NCBI GenBank assembly: GCA_964530225.1
Contig: CAZHBA010000110.1
Span: 7,169-71,168 of the forward strand
Direction: 5' to 3'
Length of the DNA stretch: 64,000 bases
Source: CAZHBA01 sp964530225
GTDB lineage: Bacteria > Pseudomonadota > Alphaproteobacteria > UBA6615
Part shown: positions 55,055-64,000 of the stretch, in pieces
Position numbering within the stretch: the first letter of the stretch is position 1
Layout of the letters: the number at the start of each line of letters is the position of its first letter
The notes under the pieces: model-generated
Told to the model about the DNA's origin: nothing
The model's input: the letters and a program-made list of their open reading frames with translations, nothing else
The model's database searches: none
Program-made: the position numbers and the translations under genes

Positions 55055-55307
55055 ATTTGAGCTTCCAACGCGCCACGTGCCGATTTTCGTGCGGTTAGCA
55101 CGAAAATCCGAATATCCCAGCGAAGGCACAAAATATTGTACAGCCGACGCCAAGACCTACTATCGAATGTAGACTGTCACAGTGTCTTATTGCGCCGCAA
55201 CCGGCAAGCCTGTGGGCAACTGCCGATGATGAAAAAGAACATAAAAGAGACGGCTCGCGCCCTAGAACGACGTCGCTATTGGTCTGGAAAAACGTTAAAT
55301 TCCCGTC

Positions 55308-55883
55308 ATGAGATACCTATATACTGCCGTAATCCTCTTTGCCTTCCTCGCCGGCCTGGCTGGAGCGCAAAGCCGCAACCAAAATTAGACGTAGTGTGAA
55401 GGCGGGGACCCCGTCCTCAGCATCAAGGGCTGCGCGACTCTGATTCAACCGCAAGCGGAAACACGGAATAATCTGGCGATTGCCCACAGCAACCGCGGCA
55501 TTACATATTCCGACAAGGGCGATTTAAACTGGGTGATCGCCAACTACGAGCAGGCGCTCAAGCTAAATCCCGAGATCGCGGTGGCGCTCAATAGCCTGGC
55601 CCGGCATCTTGCGATCATGCCGGTGGCGGACCGGCGCGACGGAAAGCGTGCAGTGCAATTTGCCGCACGCGCTCTCGCGTTGAACGATCGCGAATCGGGA
55701 TTTTTCGATAGCACGGCAACCGCCTATGCCGAAGCCGGACGCTTCGCCAACGCCGTACGTGCGCAAAAGACAGGCATTGAGATACTACGGCTGGTCAATA
55801 GAATGCCAGCAACAGTCATCGAAGATTTCGAAAGCCGTTTGCAACTGTATAAAAGCAATCGGCCTTTTTACCGCTCGCAATAA
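55308..55883 (+). pseudogene. TPR-repeat protein gene with two in-frame stops
   Basis: ATG 55308 opens a signal peptide (LYTAVILFAFLAGLAGAQS), then TAG at 55386-55388 and again at 55392-55394, after which the same frame continues CEGGDPVLSIKGCATLIQ, NLAIAHSNRGITYSDKGDLN and WVIANYEQALKLNPEIAVAL to the stop at 55881-55883. This is the layout of a secreted TPR protein with the first repeats intact. A GTG at 55533 could not supply the signal peptide. The gap 55055-55307 shows nothing I recognise. Confidence 0.75.
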
Positions 55884-55922
55884 CCTCCCCCTGTGGATAC
55901 CGCCCTATCGAAGGAGCGACTC

Positions 55923-56720
55923 ATGAATCTCAACCTGTCAGGAAAGCGCGCGCTGGTCACCGGCTCAACCCTGGGCATCGGGCGGGCGATCGCCGAAGCT
56001 CTACTGGCCGAAGGTGCTAGCGTCATCGTCAACAGCCGCAACCAGGACCGAATCGATCAAGCGGTCGCCGATATGTCCGCAAACGGTGAAGTCAGCGGTC
56101 TGGCCGCCAACCTGTCGACCGCCGATGGCACAGCGGCGCTGATCGCCTTTGTCCAGGACCAGAACCCCATCGACATCCTGGTCAACAATGCCGGCACCTT
56201 CACAGTCAAGGAGTTCTTCGATATCGAAGACACCGACTGGCAGCATATGTTTGAGCTCAACGTGATGAGCGGCGTGCGCTTGGCGCGCGCGCTAATGCCC
56301 GACATGCTGGAACGTGGTTGGGGCCGCATCGTCTTCATCGGCTCGGACCAGAGTTCGAAGCCGAACCCGTCGATGGCCCATTACGCCATGACCAAGACTG
56401 CGCTGGTGTCGATCGCACGCAACTTGGCCGAGCTCACCCGCAACAGTAAAGTCACCGTGAACACGGTACAGGTGGCGCCGACCTGGACCGACGGCGTCAA
56501 CGCCTACATGCACCAGATGGCGAAGATCGAAGGTTCGACGCCAGAGGAGATGAGCAAGACCTACTTCACCGAGGGTGAAGGCCGCACGTCGCTATTGCAA
56601 CGTTGGGCGGGACCGGCGGAGATTGCCCACATGATCGCCTTCCTGTGTTCGCCCCTGGCGTCGGCAATCAACGGCGCGGCACCACGCGCCGACGGCGGTA
56701 TGGTGCGCTCGCTGTTCTAG
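55923..56720 (+). CDS. Short-chain dehydrogenase/reductase
   Basis: A 265-aa SDR from ATG 55923 with AAGGAG about 7 bases upstream. NAD(P) motif ALVTGSTLGIGRAIAEALLA (TGxxxGIG), NNAG in ILVNNAGTFTV, catalytic Ser in FIGSDQSS and Tyr/Lys in HYAMTKTALVSIA. The substrate is unknown. It converges with a sugar ABC transporter ATPase gene, 9 bases apart, but is on the opposite strand so it is not in that operon. Confidence 0.92.
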   Translation: MNLNLSGKRALVTGSTLGIGRAIAEALLAEGASVIVNSRNQDRIDQAVADMSANGEVSGLAANLSTADGTAALIAFVQDQNPIDILVNNAGTFTVKEFFDIEDTDWQHMFELNVMSGVRLARALMPDMLERGWGRIVFIGSDQSSKPNPSMAHYAMTKTALVSIARNLAELTRNSKVTVNTVQVAPTWTDGVNAYMHQMAKIEGSTPEEMSKTYFTEGEGRTSLLQRWAGPAEIAHMIAFLCSPLASAINGAAPRADGGMVRSLF

Positions 56721-56729
56721 GCGAAAGCT

Positions 56730-57800
56730 CTAGTAGAGGCGAGCGCCACTGTCCGCGTCGAACAGGTGGCAGTTATTGGCGTCGAAGGTGAACGACAGTT
56801 TGTCGCCTGGCCTGAACGCACGGTCGGGATCGACCTTCGCCACCAGCCGCTTGGGACCACCATAATCAAAGAACACCAGCGTTACTTCGCCCAGCGGCTC
56901 GATCAGGCTGACTTTTCCACTCATCGTCCCGTCGTCGGCTAGAACGTGCTCGGAGCGTACACCCATTGTAACTTTGCGTCCCGTTAGGCTGGACGGCAAA
57001 TCGGCCGGTAGCGGCGAACTGATAGCTTCGGCGTGGAACACCGGCCCACCGTTCTCAGCTGCGACTTCGCCATCGAGAAAATTCATCGTCGGCATGCCGA
57101 AGAAACCAGCAACAAAGCGCGAGGCTGGCTTGCGGTAGATGTCGAGCGGCCCGCCGAGCTGCTCGATGGCGCCGCCGTTCATAACCACAATGCGGTCAGC
57201 CATGGTCATCGCCTCGGCCTGGTCGTGCGTAACATAGACAAAAGTGCCGTTGAGGCGCTCGTGCAGACCCTTGAGTTCGGTTCGCATATCGATGCGCAGC
57301 TTGGCGTCTAGGCTCGAGAGCGGCTCGTCCATCAGATAGACAGACGGGTTATTGACGATAGTGCGTGCGAGAGCAACGCGCTGCGCCTCACCGCCAGAAC
57401 ACTGGCCCGGCCTTTTGGCGAGCAACGGCAGGATATGCATCGCATCAGCGGCCCTGTGGACGCGCTCTTTAATTTCCTGATCGGGCGTCGATTTGACGCG
57501 CATTCCAAAGGCGATGTTGTCGAACACCGACATATGGGGAAACAACGCCAGATCCTGGAACACCATGCCGAGTCCGCGCTCGCCGGGTTCGGTGTGGGTC
57601 ACCACCCGGTCGCCGATGATGACCTCCCCGCTGGTCGGCATTATCAAGCCGGAAATCATGTTCAACGTCGTCGTTTTGCCGCAACCGGACGGCCCGACCA
57701 TAATCAGGAATTCGCCGTCATAAATTTCCAGATTAATGCCTTTGACAGCGTTGAATCTGCCAAAGGTCTTTACCAGATCTTCAAGGACGATACGTGCCAC
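56730..57800 (-). CDS. Sugar ABC transporter ATPase, MalK/UgpC family
   Basis: A 356-aa ATPase: Walker A MVGPSGCGKTTTLNMISGLI, signature CSGGEAQRVALARTIV (E for Q in SGGQ), Walker B VYLMDEPLSSLDAKLR, H-loop VTHDQAEAM, and a C-terminal TOBE/OB regulatory domain (VTMGVRSEHVLADDG). It energises the binding-protein and two-permease system upstream on this strand and is the last gene of that run, 37 bases after the MalG-type permease. Confidence 0.93.
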   Translation of the reverse strand: MARIVLEDLVKTFGRFNAVKGINLEIYDGEFLIMVGPSGCGKTTTLNMISGLIMPTSGEVIIGDRVVTHTEPGERGLGMVFQDLALFPHMSVFDNIAFGMRVKSTPDQEIKERVHRAADAMHILPLLAKRPGQCSGGEAQRVALARTIVNNPSVYLMDEPLSSLDAKLRIDMRTELKGLHERLNGTFVYVTHDQAEAMTMADRIVVMNGGAIEQLGGPLDIYRKPASRFVAGFFGMPTMNFLDGEVAAENGGPVFHAEAISSPLPADLPSSLTGRKVTMGVRSEHVLADDGTMSGKVSLIEPLGEVTLVFFDYGGPKRLVAKVDPDRAFRPGDKLSFTFDANNCHLFDADSGARLY

Positions 57801-57837
57801 CTAACCATTCCTCTGTTTTGTCTTACAGGCGCGCCGC

Positions 57838-58788
57838 CTATCGGCGCATCATTCCGAAACTGAATCCCTTCACCAGATGTTTCTGGATCACCATACCCAA
57901 AATTACGACTGGGATAGTGATTACCGTGCCGATCGCTGCCTGCGGGCCGTAGAGCCGTCCTTCGGACGCGCTCTGAAACTTGTTGAGCAGCACCGGCAGA
58001 GTAGAGACGTCGGGATGGGTTAGCGTCAGCGCCAATAGAAATTCCGCCCAATTGAGAATAAAGACGAACAGAAACGTCACCACCATACCCGACGCCACCA
58101 ACGGCAGCACAACCTTGCGTAGCGTGTACATGCGCCCTGCTCCCATGATGCGTGCCGCGTGCTCGAGCGTATAGGGTACCTCGTCGATGAAACTTAGCAT
58201 CATCCATATGACGAACGGCAGCGTTACGGTGAGATAGAGCATGCTCACGCCGATACGGGTATCGAACAGGCTGATGCGCACGCTGAACACCGATTCCGTC
58301 GCGTAGGGGATCAACACCGCGTAGTACATCAGAAGCGGAATAGCGATGACGATAGGCGGGATCATGCGCACCAGCAGCACCATATGGCGGAACTTGCTAC
58401 CGCCCACATTGAAGCGCGAAATCGCGTAAGCGAGGAACGTGCCCATGAACAGCGCGATCAGCGACGAAATCGTACAGATCAACAGCGAGTCCACGAGCGA
58501 GCCCCAGATGGAGAAGGGCTGCTCGGTCGCCTCGCGTGCGACGCCGGCCTGCTGCACATCGAAGGTAAAGATCTGCTCGTAGTTCTTCAGCGTCGGATCG
58601 TGCGGTACCCAGTGCGGCGGCCACGACACCCACTCGCCCGAATCCTTGAACGACGTCTGCAGCATCCAGTAAATCGGGAACATGATGATCAGCGCCCAGG
58701 TAATCAGGATCACATGGCGCAGGACCGGCATATAATCACGCTGCGCACGTGTTCCGCCGGCAGCCCTCTTCAGCGTTGCGTCGCTCAT
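57838..58788 (-). CDS. Sugar ABC transporter permease, MalG family
   Basis: A 316-aa permease with six predicted helices. HVILITWALIIMFPIYWMLQ at the N-terminus, LVRMIPPIVIAIPLLMYYAV, and an EAA loop YTLEHAARIMGAGRMYTLRK. It overlaps the start of the partner permease by four bases (58785-58788). In the operon order, it lies after the MalF-type gene and before the ATPase. Confidence 0.92.
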   Translation of the reverse strand: MSDATLKRAAGGTRAQRDYMPVLRHVILITWALIIMFPIYWMLQTSFKDSGEWVSWPPHWVPHDPTLKNYEQIFTFDVQQAGVAREATEQPFSIWGSLVDSLLICTISSLIALFMGTFLAYAISRFNVGGSKFRHMVLLVRMIPPIVIAIPLLMYYAVLIPYATESVFSVRISLFDTRIGVSMLYLTVTLPFVIWMMLSFIDEVPYTLEHAARIMGAGRMYTLRKVVLPLVASGMVVTFLFVFILNWAEFLLALTLTHPDVSTLPVLLNKFQSASEGRLYGPQAAIGTVITIPVVILGMVIQKHLVKGFSFGMMRR

Positions 58789-59762
58789 GTCACTCGCTCC
58801 TGTTCGAGCTGGGCCTTCTGGCGGATCATCAGCCAGATTCCTGTAAAGATCAGAACCGAGAACAGGATGAGCAGCAGGATCGACGCGGCGGCGCCGAAGC
58901 TATATTTGTTAAACTGCCAGACCTGCTCCCACAGATAGTAGGCAATGGTCTGCGTCGACGTGCCCGGTCCGCCGAAGGTCAGCAGTACAACGGGATCGAA
59001 CATCTTCAACGCCTCCATCGAGCGGATGACCACCGCGATAACTATGGCGGGCCTGAGTAGCGGGAGCTCGACCCAGAAAAATATCTGCCGCTTGCTGGCA
59101 CCCATGACGCGGGCAGCCGCGATAAGTTGCGGCGGCAAGGCCGAAAAGCCGGACAGGAAGATCAGGAACGTCAGTGACGTCCACTGCCATATATCGGCGA
59201 AAATGATGGCCAGCTGCGCTGCCGTCGGGTCGGACAGCCAACGAATGCGCGGATTGAAACCTAATAACGTCGTGATCGGCGATAGCAGCTGGTTAAGCGG
59301 CCCGCTGTCGAGATAGATCATCGAAAAATTGTATCCGGCGACAACCGGCACGATCATCATTGGGATGAGAAACAGCGTGATATAAATACGCCGACCACAC
59401 ACTACGCGGTGCACCAGCATGGCCAAGATGAAGCCGACCAACAGCTCGAAGACGACGGCGGTACCAGCAAAGTAAAACGTTCGCCCAAGCGAGGCCCAAA
59501 ACCCTGCATCGGTCAACACCTGCTCGTAGTTGCGCAAACCCGACAGATAAGCCTGCTCGAACGGTCGGTTGGCGCGCCAGCGCAAAAAACTGATGTAGAC
59601 CGTCAGAATGAACGGGATGATGATGACGAGGATGAACGTACCCTCGACCAATATGAACGGTATCCAGCGGAACACCCGCTCCTGGGCCAGCCAGGCACCT
59701 AACCTGGAGAAAACCCCATTGCGGCGGCCCGCTGCCGGGTCGCTCATTGTCGCATCGGCCAT
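58785..59762 (-). CDS. Sugar ABC transporter permease, MalF family
   Basis: A 325-aa permease. It has a hydrophobic opening helix (FILVEGTFILVIIIPFILTV), LIPMMIVPVVAGYNFSMIYL, and an EAA loop QLIAAARVMGASKRQIFFWV-ELPLLRP. LLTFGGPGTSTQTIAYYLWE is typical of MalF/UgpA-type permeases. Its partner is the MalG-type protein. It follows the binding protein gene with a 99-base gap. Confidence 0.92.
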   Translation of the reverse strand: MADATMSDPAAGRRNGVFSRLGAWLAQERVFRWIPFILVEGTFILVIIIPFILTVYISFLRWRANRPFEQAYLSGLRNYEQVLTDAGFWASLGRTFYFAGTAVVFELLVGFILAMLVHRVVCGRRIYITLFLIPMMIVPVVAGYNFSMIYLDSGPLNQLLSPITTLLGFNPRIRWLSDPTAAQLAIIFADIWQWTSLTFLIFLSGFSALPPQLIAAARVMGASKRQIFFWVELPLLRPAIVIAVVIRSMEALKMFDPVVLLTFGGPGTSTQTIAYYLWEQVWQFNKYSFGAAASILLLILFSVLIFTGIWLMIRQKAQLEQERVT

Positions 59763-59861
59763 CGTTTAATCTTAATCCGAACTGATACGAAAACAGCGGG
59801 AAACCGGCGCGCCCGCCGCATGGCGGTTGCGCACCGGCCCCCGTAAATTACACCGACACAC

Positions 59862-61331
59862 CTAGAACTTGTCGACGTACAGTCCGGCATCGACACCCTT
59901 GCGCCAGACTTCAATCTGTTCCTTGCGGCCAATATCCTCGGTAACGCCGTTCCAGCCTTTTTCAACATTGGCTGCCGCCTTTTCGGCGGAAATGTTGCCA
60001 TTCATGACGCCGGCGAGGTTGTTATCGAGGATCTTCATGTACTCGTAGTGGCCCTCGATGTACAGCAGCGACGTTGTGTACTGGGCGTTCTTCATCGTCT
60101 CCTCGAGGAACTCGTTGGAGAACTTTTTGATGATGCCCGCATTGCCCAGATTGGCTTTGCGGAACGGATCCCAGAAGCCCTTCGGATGCGCGATCGCCCG
60201 GTTGCCGACCGACGGGCTAGTCAGCCACTGGATGAACAGATAGGCAAGCTCTGGGTGGTCGCTATAGGCGTTGACCATATAGCTGGTCCCCGCCGCTTCC
60301 GCGGCGCGGCGCACGAGCTTACCACCGGCGTCCGTCGCGGGGACTACGCAAGGTTTCTGCTTGCCCTTGACGGTGCTCTTCGGATTGGAGTTGCCGTAAC
60401 CGAAGATCGAAGGGAACGACATCACCGAATAGGCTTGACCGCTGCCCCAGAACGGATAGATCTGCGGCGTGCCCCAGCCCTGGATATCTTCCGGCATGTA
60501 CTGGACAATCGAGGCGAGCTTGTTGATCGCCTTGATGCCCTGCGGCGTATTAATGCGCGGATTCATATCCTTATCGAACAACAGCCCGCCAAAATAAGCC
60601 GGGAAGTGCCGGTGCGAGAAGTTGACCGAGCGATATGCCATGGCGCCGTACAGCGGCTGTTCGAACTTGACGCCCCAGCGGGTTTCGCCAGCCTTGGTAT
60701 GGAAGAACTTGGCCTGCTCTTCCCAGTCAGCCATAGTCGCCGGACAGCCGAGCTCCTTGCCGGTAGCTGCCTTAAATTCAGCACGCGCCTTCGAGTTTTC
60801 GACAATATCTTTACGCAACACAAGCATAATGTGATCGCCATCAAGAACAAAGCTGTACTGCTTGCCGTTGTAATACTGTTGCGCGACGAACGCCGCGGGG
60901 ATGCCCGAAAAGTCGGGCTTATATTTCGCCGCATATTCATCGAGGGGATGAATAACGCCAGCGCCAGCCGCATCGGGCTGAGTATACGGAAAGTCGTTGA
61001 AGATATCGAAGGCGCCAGTCTTGGCTACCGCCTCACCCATCACCTTGCTGGGTATATCGGTATAGCCAAGCGGCTCGCTGACAATTTCGACGCCAGTCAA
61101 CTCCTTCCACTCCGCCGCAAAATCAGGCAATGAATTGCGGTAGAGCGAGTTTAGCAACATGTCGAGCTCTGGGTTCTTTAGGCCCTTCGCTTTGACGTAT
61201 GCCTTGGCACCGTCGATCGCTCGCTGCGCGACCGGGTCCGTCTGAGCAAAAACGGAAGTCGTCCCCGCTAGGCTCAGCCCGATCATGCTAGCCAATACAA
61301 TTATTGATGTTCTAATAAAAGGTTTTCTCAT
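59862..61331 (-). CDS. ABC transporter extracellular solute-binding protein (sugar type)
   Basis: A 489-aa exported protein. Signal peptide residues about 1-29 (FIRTSIIVLASMIGLSLAG). The body has the extracellular solute-binding family 1 shape, for example FAAEWKELTGVEIVSEPLGY, FDIFNDFPYTQPDAAGAGVI, and AEAAGTSYMVNAYSDHPELAYLF (partial). It is first in a four-gene importer operon (SBP, MalF, MalG, MalK types). The sugar or polyol bound is not evident. Confidence 0.88.
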   Translation of the reverse strand: MRKPFIRTSIIVLASMIGLSLAGTTSVFAQTDPVAQRAIDGAKAYVKAKGLKNPELDMLLNSLYRNSLPDFAAEWKELTGVEIVSEPLGYTDIPSKVMGEAVAKTGAFDIFNDFPYTQPDAAGAGVIHPLDEYAAKYKPDFSGIPAAFVAQQYYNGKQYSFVLDGDHIMLVLRKDIVENSKARAEFKAATGKELGCPATMADWEEQAKFFHTKAGETRWGVKFEQPLYGAMAYRSVNFSHRHFPAYFGGLLFDKDMNPRINTPQGIKAINKLASIVQYMPEDIQGWGTPQIYPFWGSGQAYSVMSFPSIFGYGNSNPKSTVKGKQKPCVVPATDAGGKLVRRAAEAAGTSYMVNAYSDHPELAYLFIQWLTSPSVGNRAIAHPKGFWDPFRKANLGNAGIIKKFSNEFLEETMKNAQYTTSLLYIEGHYEYMKILDNNLAGVMNGNISAEKAAANVEKGWNGVTEDIGRKEQIEVWRKGVDAGLYVDKF

Positions 61332-61547
61332 CGTGCGTCCCCTGTTTCGTTATATTTAACAATATGTTAGAGGCACCATTGTTATTATTCGCCGCAGAGA
61401 CACATGGCCTCATGACCGAGTAAAAGCCCTCCGACGCTTCGGCAGACCCCACCACTGACGGCGGAAACCAATTAAGAGGGATTCGCGCCGCCGGCAACAT
61501 TACTAGTCGTAGAAGTTAGTATCAATTCCGCGATCATAATTTGCGCT

Positions 61548-61565
61548 GGATCAATTTGGATCAAT
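61548..61565. promoter_or_regulatory. Direct repeat upstream of the sugar ABC operon
   Basis: GGATCAAT occurs twice (61548-61555 and 61558-61565) with a 2-base spacer, in the 273-base gap between the solute-binding protein gene and the ubiK-like gene, both on the minus strand. Tandem sites of this type can be operator half-sites, but no regulator is identified. The rest of 61332-61604 shows nothing I recognise. Confidence 0.3.
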
Positions 61566-61604
61566 AACGACAAAGTGTCGCGGATGGACAGACCCGTAAC
61601 TGAT

Positions 61605-61862
61605 TTACTCGTTATTTTCGCGCGGTCGTGATTCCAGGTCGCTGGTACGTTTCTCCAGCGCTTCCTGTTCGCTGCGTGCCTTGGCTACCATTGCCTTAAC
61701 CACCTCGAATTCGTCGCGCGTTACCAGGTTCATACGCGCGAGGATGCGTTCGACGCGTTGCTGCACGACGGCTTCGATCTCTTCACGCATACCGGTGGCG
61801 ACCCCAGCCGCACTGTTGGCCACCCGTGCCAGATCGTCGAGTAAGCGACTACGCGTTTGCAT
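61605..61862 (-). CDS. UbiK/BMFP-family accessory factor
   Basis: An 85-aa protein: RSRLLDDLARVANSAAGVAT, then a coiled-coil VQQRVERILARMNLVTRDEF-EVVKAMVAKARSEQEALEK. It matches UbiK (formerly YqiC/BMFP), a small trimeric coiled coil that supports ubiquinone synthesis under air and can fuse membranes. AAGGAG lies about 8 bases upstream of the ATG. It is divergent from the epimerase gene. Confidence 0.88.
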   Translation of the reverse strand: MQTRSRLLDDLARVANSAAGVATGMREEIEAVVQQRVERILARMNLVTRDEFEVVKAMVAKARSEQEALEKRTSDLESRPRENNE

Positions 61863-61987
61863 GGCTATTCTCCTTGCCTACCTCACCATATGGCGGTAGC
61901 CGGTGCCGCCGCAAGGTTACATCTCGATACATTGCAGCGCATCGCGCCATCTGCGTATAAGGGCGCAAGTTCAAGATGGGATTAGCC

Positions 61988-62974
61988 ATGATCGTCGTAA
62001 CTGGTGGCGTCGGCTTTATCGGGTCCAATTTGGTCGCTGCGCTGGAAGAGCGCGGCGGCGAGGAAATTATTGTCTGCGATGCCCTGGGCAACGAAGACAA
62101 GTGGCGCAATATCGCCAAGCGCGAGATTACCGAGCTGATCGCGCCCGACGAGTTGCTGAGCTGGCTGGCCTCGAATATCGCCTCGGTGCACATAATCTTT
62201 CATCTCGGTGCGGTGTCGTCGACCGTCGAGCGTGATGTTGATCTTATGGTCGCCAATAATTTTCGCCTCAGCCAGGAGCTGTGGAAAATCTGCGTGCGCC
62301 GGGACGTGCGGCTAATCTACGCGTCGTCAGCGGCCGTCTACGGCGACGGCGACGAAGGGTTCGACGACGAATGCTCCCTGAGCGCCATGATCCCACTGCG
62401 GCCGCTCAATCCCTACGGTTGGTCGAAACTTATGTTCGACCGCAAGGTGGCGCGCTATGCCGACCACAAGACGCGTCTACCGGGCCAGTGGGCCGGCCTG
62501 CGTTTTTTTAACGTCTATGGCCCTAATGAGTACCACAAGGGTGGCCAGCGCAGCGTGGTTCCACAATTCTGGCAGCAGATCAAGGAAACCGGTCAAGCCC
62601 GGCTGTTTAAATCGGAACACCCCAACTACGCGGACGGTGCACAGGTACGCGACTTCGTTCACGTCGACGATTGCGTAGCCATCATGCTGTGGCTCTATGA
62701 CAATTATGGCATATCCGGCCTATTTAATGTCGGTACCGGCCAGCCACGGTCCTTCGAGGACATGGCAAATGCCATATCCAGTGCCATGGGGGTTGAACCG
62801 TATATCAAATATTTCGATATGCCTGACAATGTGCGCGATCAATACCAGTACTTCACGCAAGCGCGAATAGAGCGTCTACGTCAAGCCGGTTACGATCAGC
62901 CGTTCACAACGCTCGAAGACGGTGTTCGATCCTATGTTCAAGATTATTTGGAAACCAGCGATCCTTACCGTTGA
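61988..62974 (+). CDS. ADP-L-glycero-D-manno-heptose-6-epimerase (HldD-like)
   Basis: About 328 aa from ATG 61988. MIVVTGGVGFIGSNLVAALE with GxxGxxG, NEDKWRNIAKREITELI, FHLGAVSSTVERD, Tyr/Lys pair in PLNPYGWSKLMFDR, and QWAGLRFFNVYGPNEYHKGG are the blocks of HldD/RfaD. It converts ADP-D-glycero to ADP-L-glycero-manno-heptose for lipopolysaccharide inner core. It is divergent from the ubiK-like gene and upstream of lgt. Confidence 0.92.
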   Translation: MIVVTGGVGFIGSNLVAALEERGGEEIIVCDALGNEDKWRNIAKREITELIAPDELLSWLASNIASVHIIFHLGAVSSTVERDVDLMVANNFRLSQELWKICVRRDVRLIYASSAAVYGDGDEGFDDECSLSAMIPLRPLNPYGWSKLMFDRKVARYADHKTRLPGQWAGLRFFNVYGPNEYHKGGQRSVVPQFWQQIKETGQARLFKSEHPNYADGAQVRDFVHVDDCVAIMLWLYDNYGISGLFNVGTGQPRSFEDMANAISSAMGVEPYIKYFDMPDNVRDQYQYFTQARIERLRQAGYDQPFTTLEDGVRSYVQDYLETSDPYR

Positions 62975-63028
62975 AACAAACATCACCGCGCCACAAATAT
63001 GTAGCCTGATGCTACGCCATGAGGAACC

Positions 63029-63850
63029 TTGCCGTTTCCTGACATAGACCCCGTCGCCATCGCGATCGGCCCCTTGGCCATCCGCTGGTATGCGCTTGCG
63101 TTCATATTTGGCTTGCTTGCCGGCTGGTGGTACATCGGCCAGTTCTTGCGCCAGCCGCCATACATTATGACACGTCCCCAGCTCAGCGATTTTTTTACCT
63201 GGGCAATTATCGGCGTCATCGTCGGCGGGCGGCTGGGTTACACGTCGTTCTATCAGACGTCCTATTACTTCGATAATCCGATAGAGATATTTTTTATCTG
63301 GCAAGGCGGCATGTCGTTCCACGGCGGACTGATCGGCGTTGCTATCGCCATCATCTGGTTTACCCGGCGGCGTAACATTCCCATGTTCACGCTGGCCGAC
63401 CTGGTCGCCTGCGCTGCACCGATCAGCTTGTTTCTGGTGCGGCTGGCAAACTTCATTAACGGCGAGCTGTACGGTCGCGCCACCGACGTATCGTGGGGAG
63501 TGGTGTTTCCCGGCGGTGGCGATCTGCCCCGCCACCCCAGTCAGCTTTACGAAGCGGCGCTGGAGGGCGTGATCCTATTCATCGTGATGTTCGTCCTGAT
63601 ACGGTTCACCAAGGCGCGTACGCGGCCTGGACTGCTGATAGGCATTTTCCTTACTGGCTACGGCCTGGCGCGTATTTTCGTCGAATTTTTCCGCGAACCA
63701 GATGTCCAGATCGGCTTTCTGGTCAGCGGCACGACCCTGGGCCAATGGCTCTCGGCTCCGGTGCTGGTGGCTGGCATCTATTTCATTTACCATGCCAGTT
63801 CGCACGCACCGCTGGACCGCCAGCCGTCGCTAACGTCCGCCGGTGAATGA
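63029..63850 (+). CDS. lgt: Prolipoprotein diacylglyceryl transferase
   Basis: A 273-aa inner-membrane enzyme with seven predicted helices. Start TTG 63029 has GAGGAA 2-7 bases upstream and gives (M)PFPDIDPVAIAIGPLAIRWY, the family start. The diagnostic loop is LVRLANFINGELYGRATDV, and GGMSFHGGLIG and RHPSQLYEA are conserved. It moves diacylglycerol from phosphatidylglycerol to the lipobox cysteine. A methyltransferase gene of the MidA type follows 21 bases later, a frequent alphaproteobacterial pairing. Confidence 0.94.
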   Translation: MPFPDIDPVAIAIGPLAIRWYALAFIFGLLAGWWYIGQFLRQPPYIMTRPQLSDFFTWAIIGVIVGGRLGYTSFYQTSYYFDNPIEIFFIWQGGMSFHGGLIGVAIAIIWFTRRRNIPMFTLADLVACAAPISLFLVRLANFINGELYGRATDVSWGVVFPGGGDLPRHPSQLYEAALEGVILFIVMFVLIRFTKARTRPGLLIGIFLTGYGLARIFVEFFREPDVQIGFLVSGTTLGQWLSAPVLVAGIYFIYHASSHAPLDRQPSLTSAGE

Positions 63851-63871
63851 ACGTGGAAATATTTCCGGCCC

Positions 63872-64000
63872 GTGACCACACCCCAGAACGACCTAACCGG
63901 CTCATTAGCTCAACGCATCGAGGCCAACGGGCCAATCAGCGTCGCCGACTATATGGCCGAGGCGCTCGGGCACCCAGAGTTCGGCTATTACATGGGCAAC
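63872..64000 (+). CDS. MidA/NDUFAF7-family SAM-dependent methyltransferase, 3' end outside window
   Basis: GTG 63872 opens (M)TTPQNDLTGSLAQRIEANG, then PISVADYMAEALGHPEFGYY, the typical start of COG1565 (MidA/NDUFAF7) methyltransferases. Eukaryotic relatives methylate complex I subunit NDUFS2. Only 43 codons are in the window, so the SAM site cannot be seen. It lies 21 bases after lgt on the same strand. Confidence 0.85.
   Translation, partial: MTTPQNDLTGSLAQRIEANGPISVADYMAEALGHPEFGYYMGN

Noticed and set aside
55386..55394. TAG codons in the TPR gene as pyrrolysine
   Set aside because: Two closely spaced TAGs outside any known pyrrolysine protein family; no reason to expect Pyl use in this lineage.
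60048..61133. Long + strand open frame of about 360 codons
   Set aside because: It is antisense to the solute-binding protein gene, has no family features, and its composition mirrors the coding strand.

Overview
The window looks like chromosomal DNA of a GC-rich alphaproteobacterium, probably related to the Rhodospirillales. Support comes from a split PntA1/PntA2/PntB transhydrogenase, a GapR (DUF2312) protein, a DUF1244 protein, an alphaproteobacterial-type ribosomal protein S21, and FNR-like boxes in front of hemN. I saw no tRNA, rRNA, CRISPR array, insertion sequence or phage. At least five clearly decayed genes and a few palindromic intergenic repeats suggest a genome losing genes.

Layout. 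1-507: 3' part of a peroxiredoxin-like gene with an in-frame TGA at the catalytic cysteine. 638-5428: TPP riboswitch followed by a complete LIV/HAAT-type ABC transporter, including a LivM-LivG fusion. 5.5-7.5 kb: SH3 protein, pyrE, rhodanese. 7.6-11.3 kb: peptide-type ABC importer without ATPase genes. 11.3-14.1 kb: two adjacent adenylate-forming ligases. 14.4-18 kb: rpsU with an apparent ATC start, then pntB-pntA2-pntA1. 18-30 kb: UbiB-type pseudogene, pepF, acyl-CoA synthetase, sugar epimerase, indolepyruvate oxidoreductase, VOC protein, hemN, GapR-like and DUF1244 proteins. 30-41 kb: DUF2339 remnant, EF-G-like GTPase, aspartate aminotransferase, uvrB, dsbB-dsbA, MFS exporter, ABC-2 remnant, msrA, then an AT-rich island with a broken phosphatase gene. 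41.9-48.4 kb: CaCA antiporter, uvrC, pgsA, mobB-moeA-moaD-moaE, and a small TGA-interrupted gene overlapping moaE. 48.4-56.7 kb: ilvE, MarR, flavin reductase, two-component system, csaA, TetR, proC, YbjN, a broken TPR gene and an SDR. 56.7-61.3 kb: a sugar-type ABC importer. 61.6-64 kb: ubiK-like, hldD-like, lgt and the start of a MidA-type methyltransferase.

The most notable signals are: (1) two probable selenoprotein genes whose TGA codons sit where relatives carry cysteine and which gene callers would truncate or miss; (2) a TPP riboswitch controlling a branched-chain-amino-acid-type ABC transporter, which suggests an unrecognised thiamin or thiamin-precursor importer; (3) rpsU, and possibly two membrane transporter genes, that appear to start at ATC or ATT.
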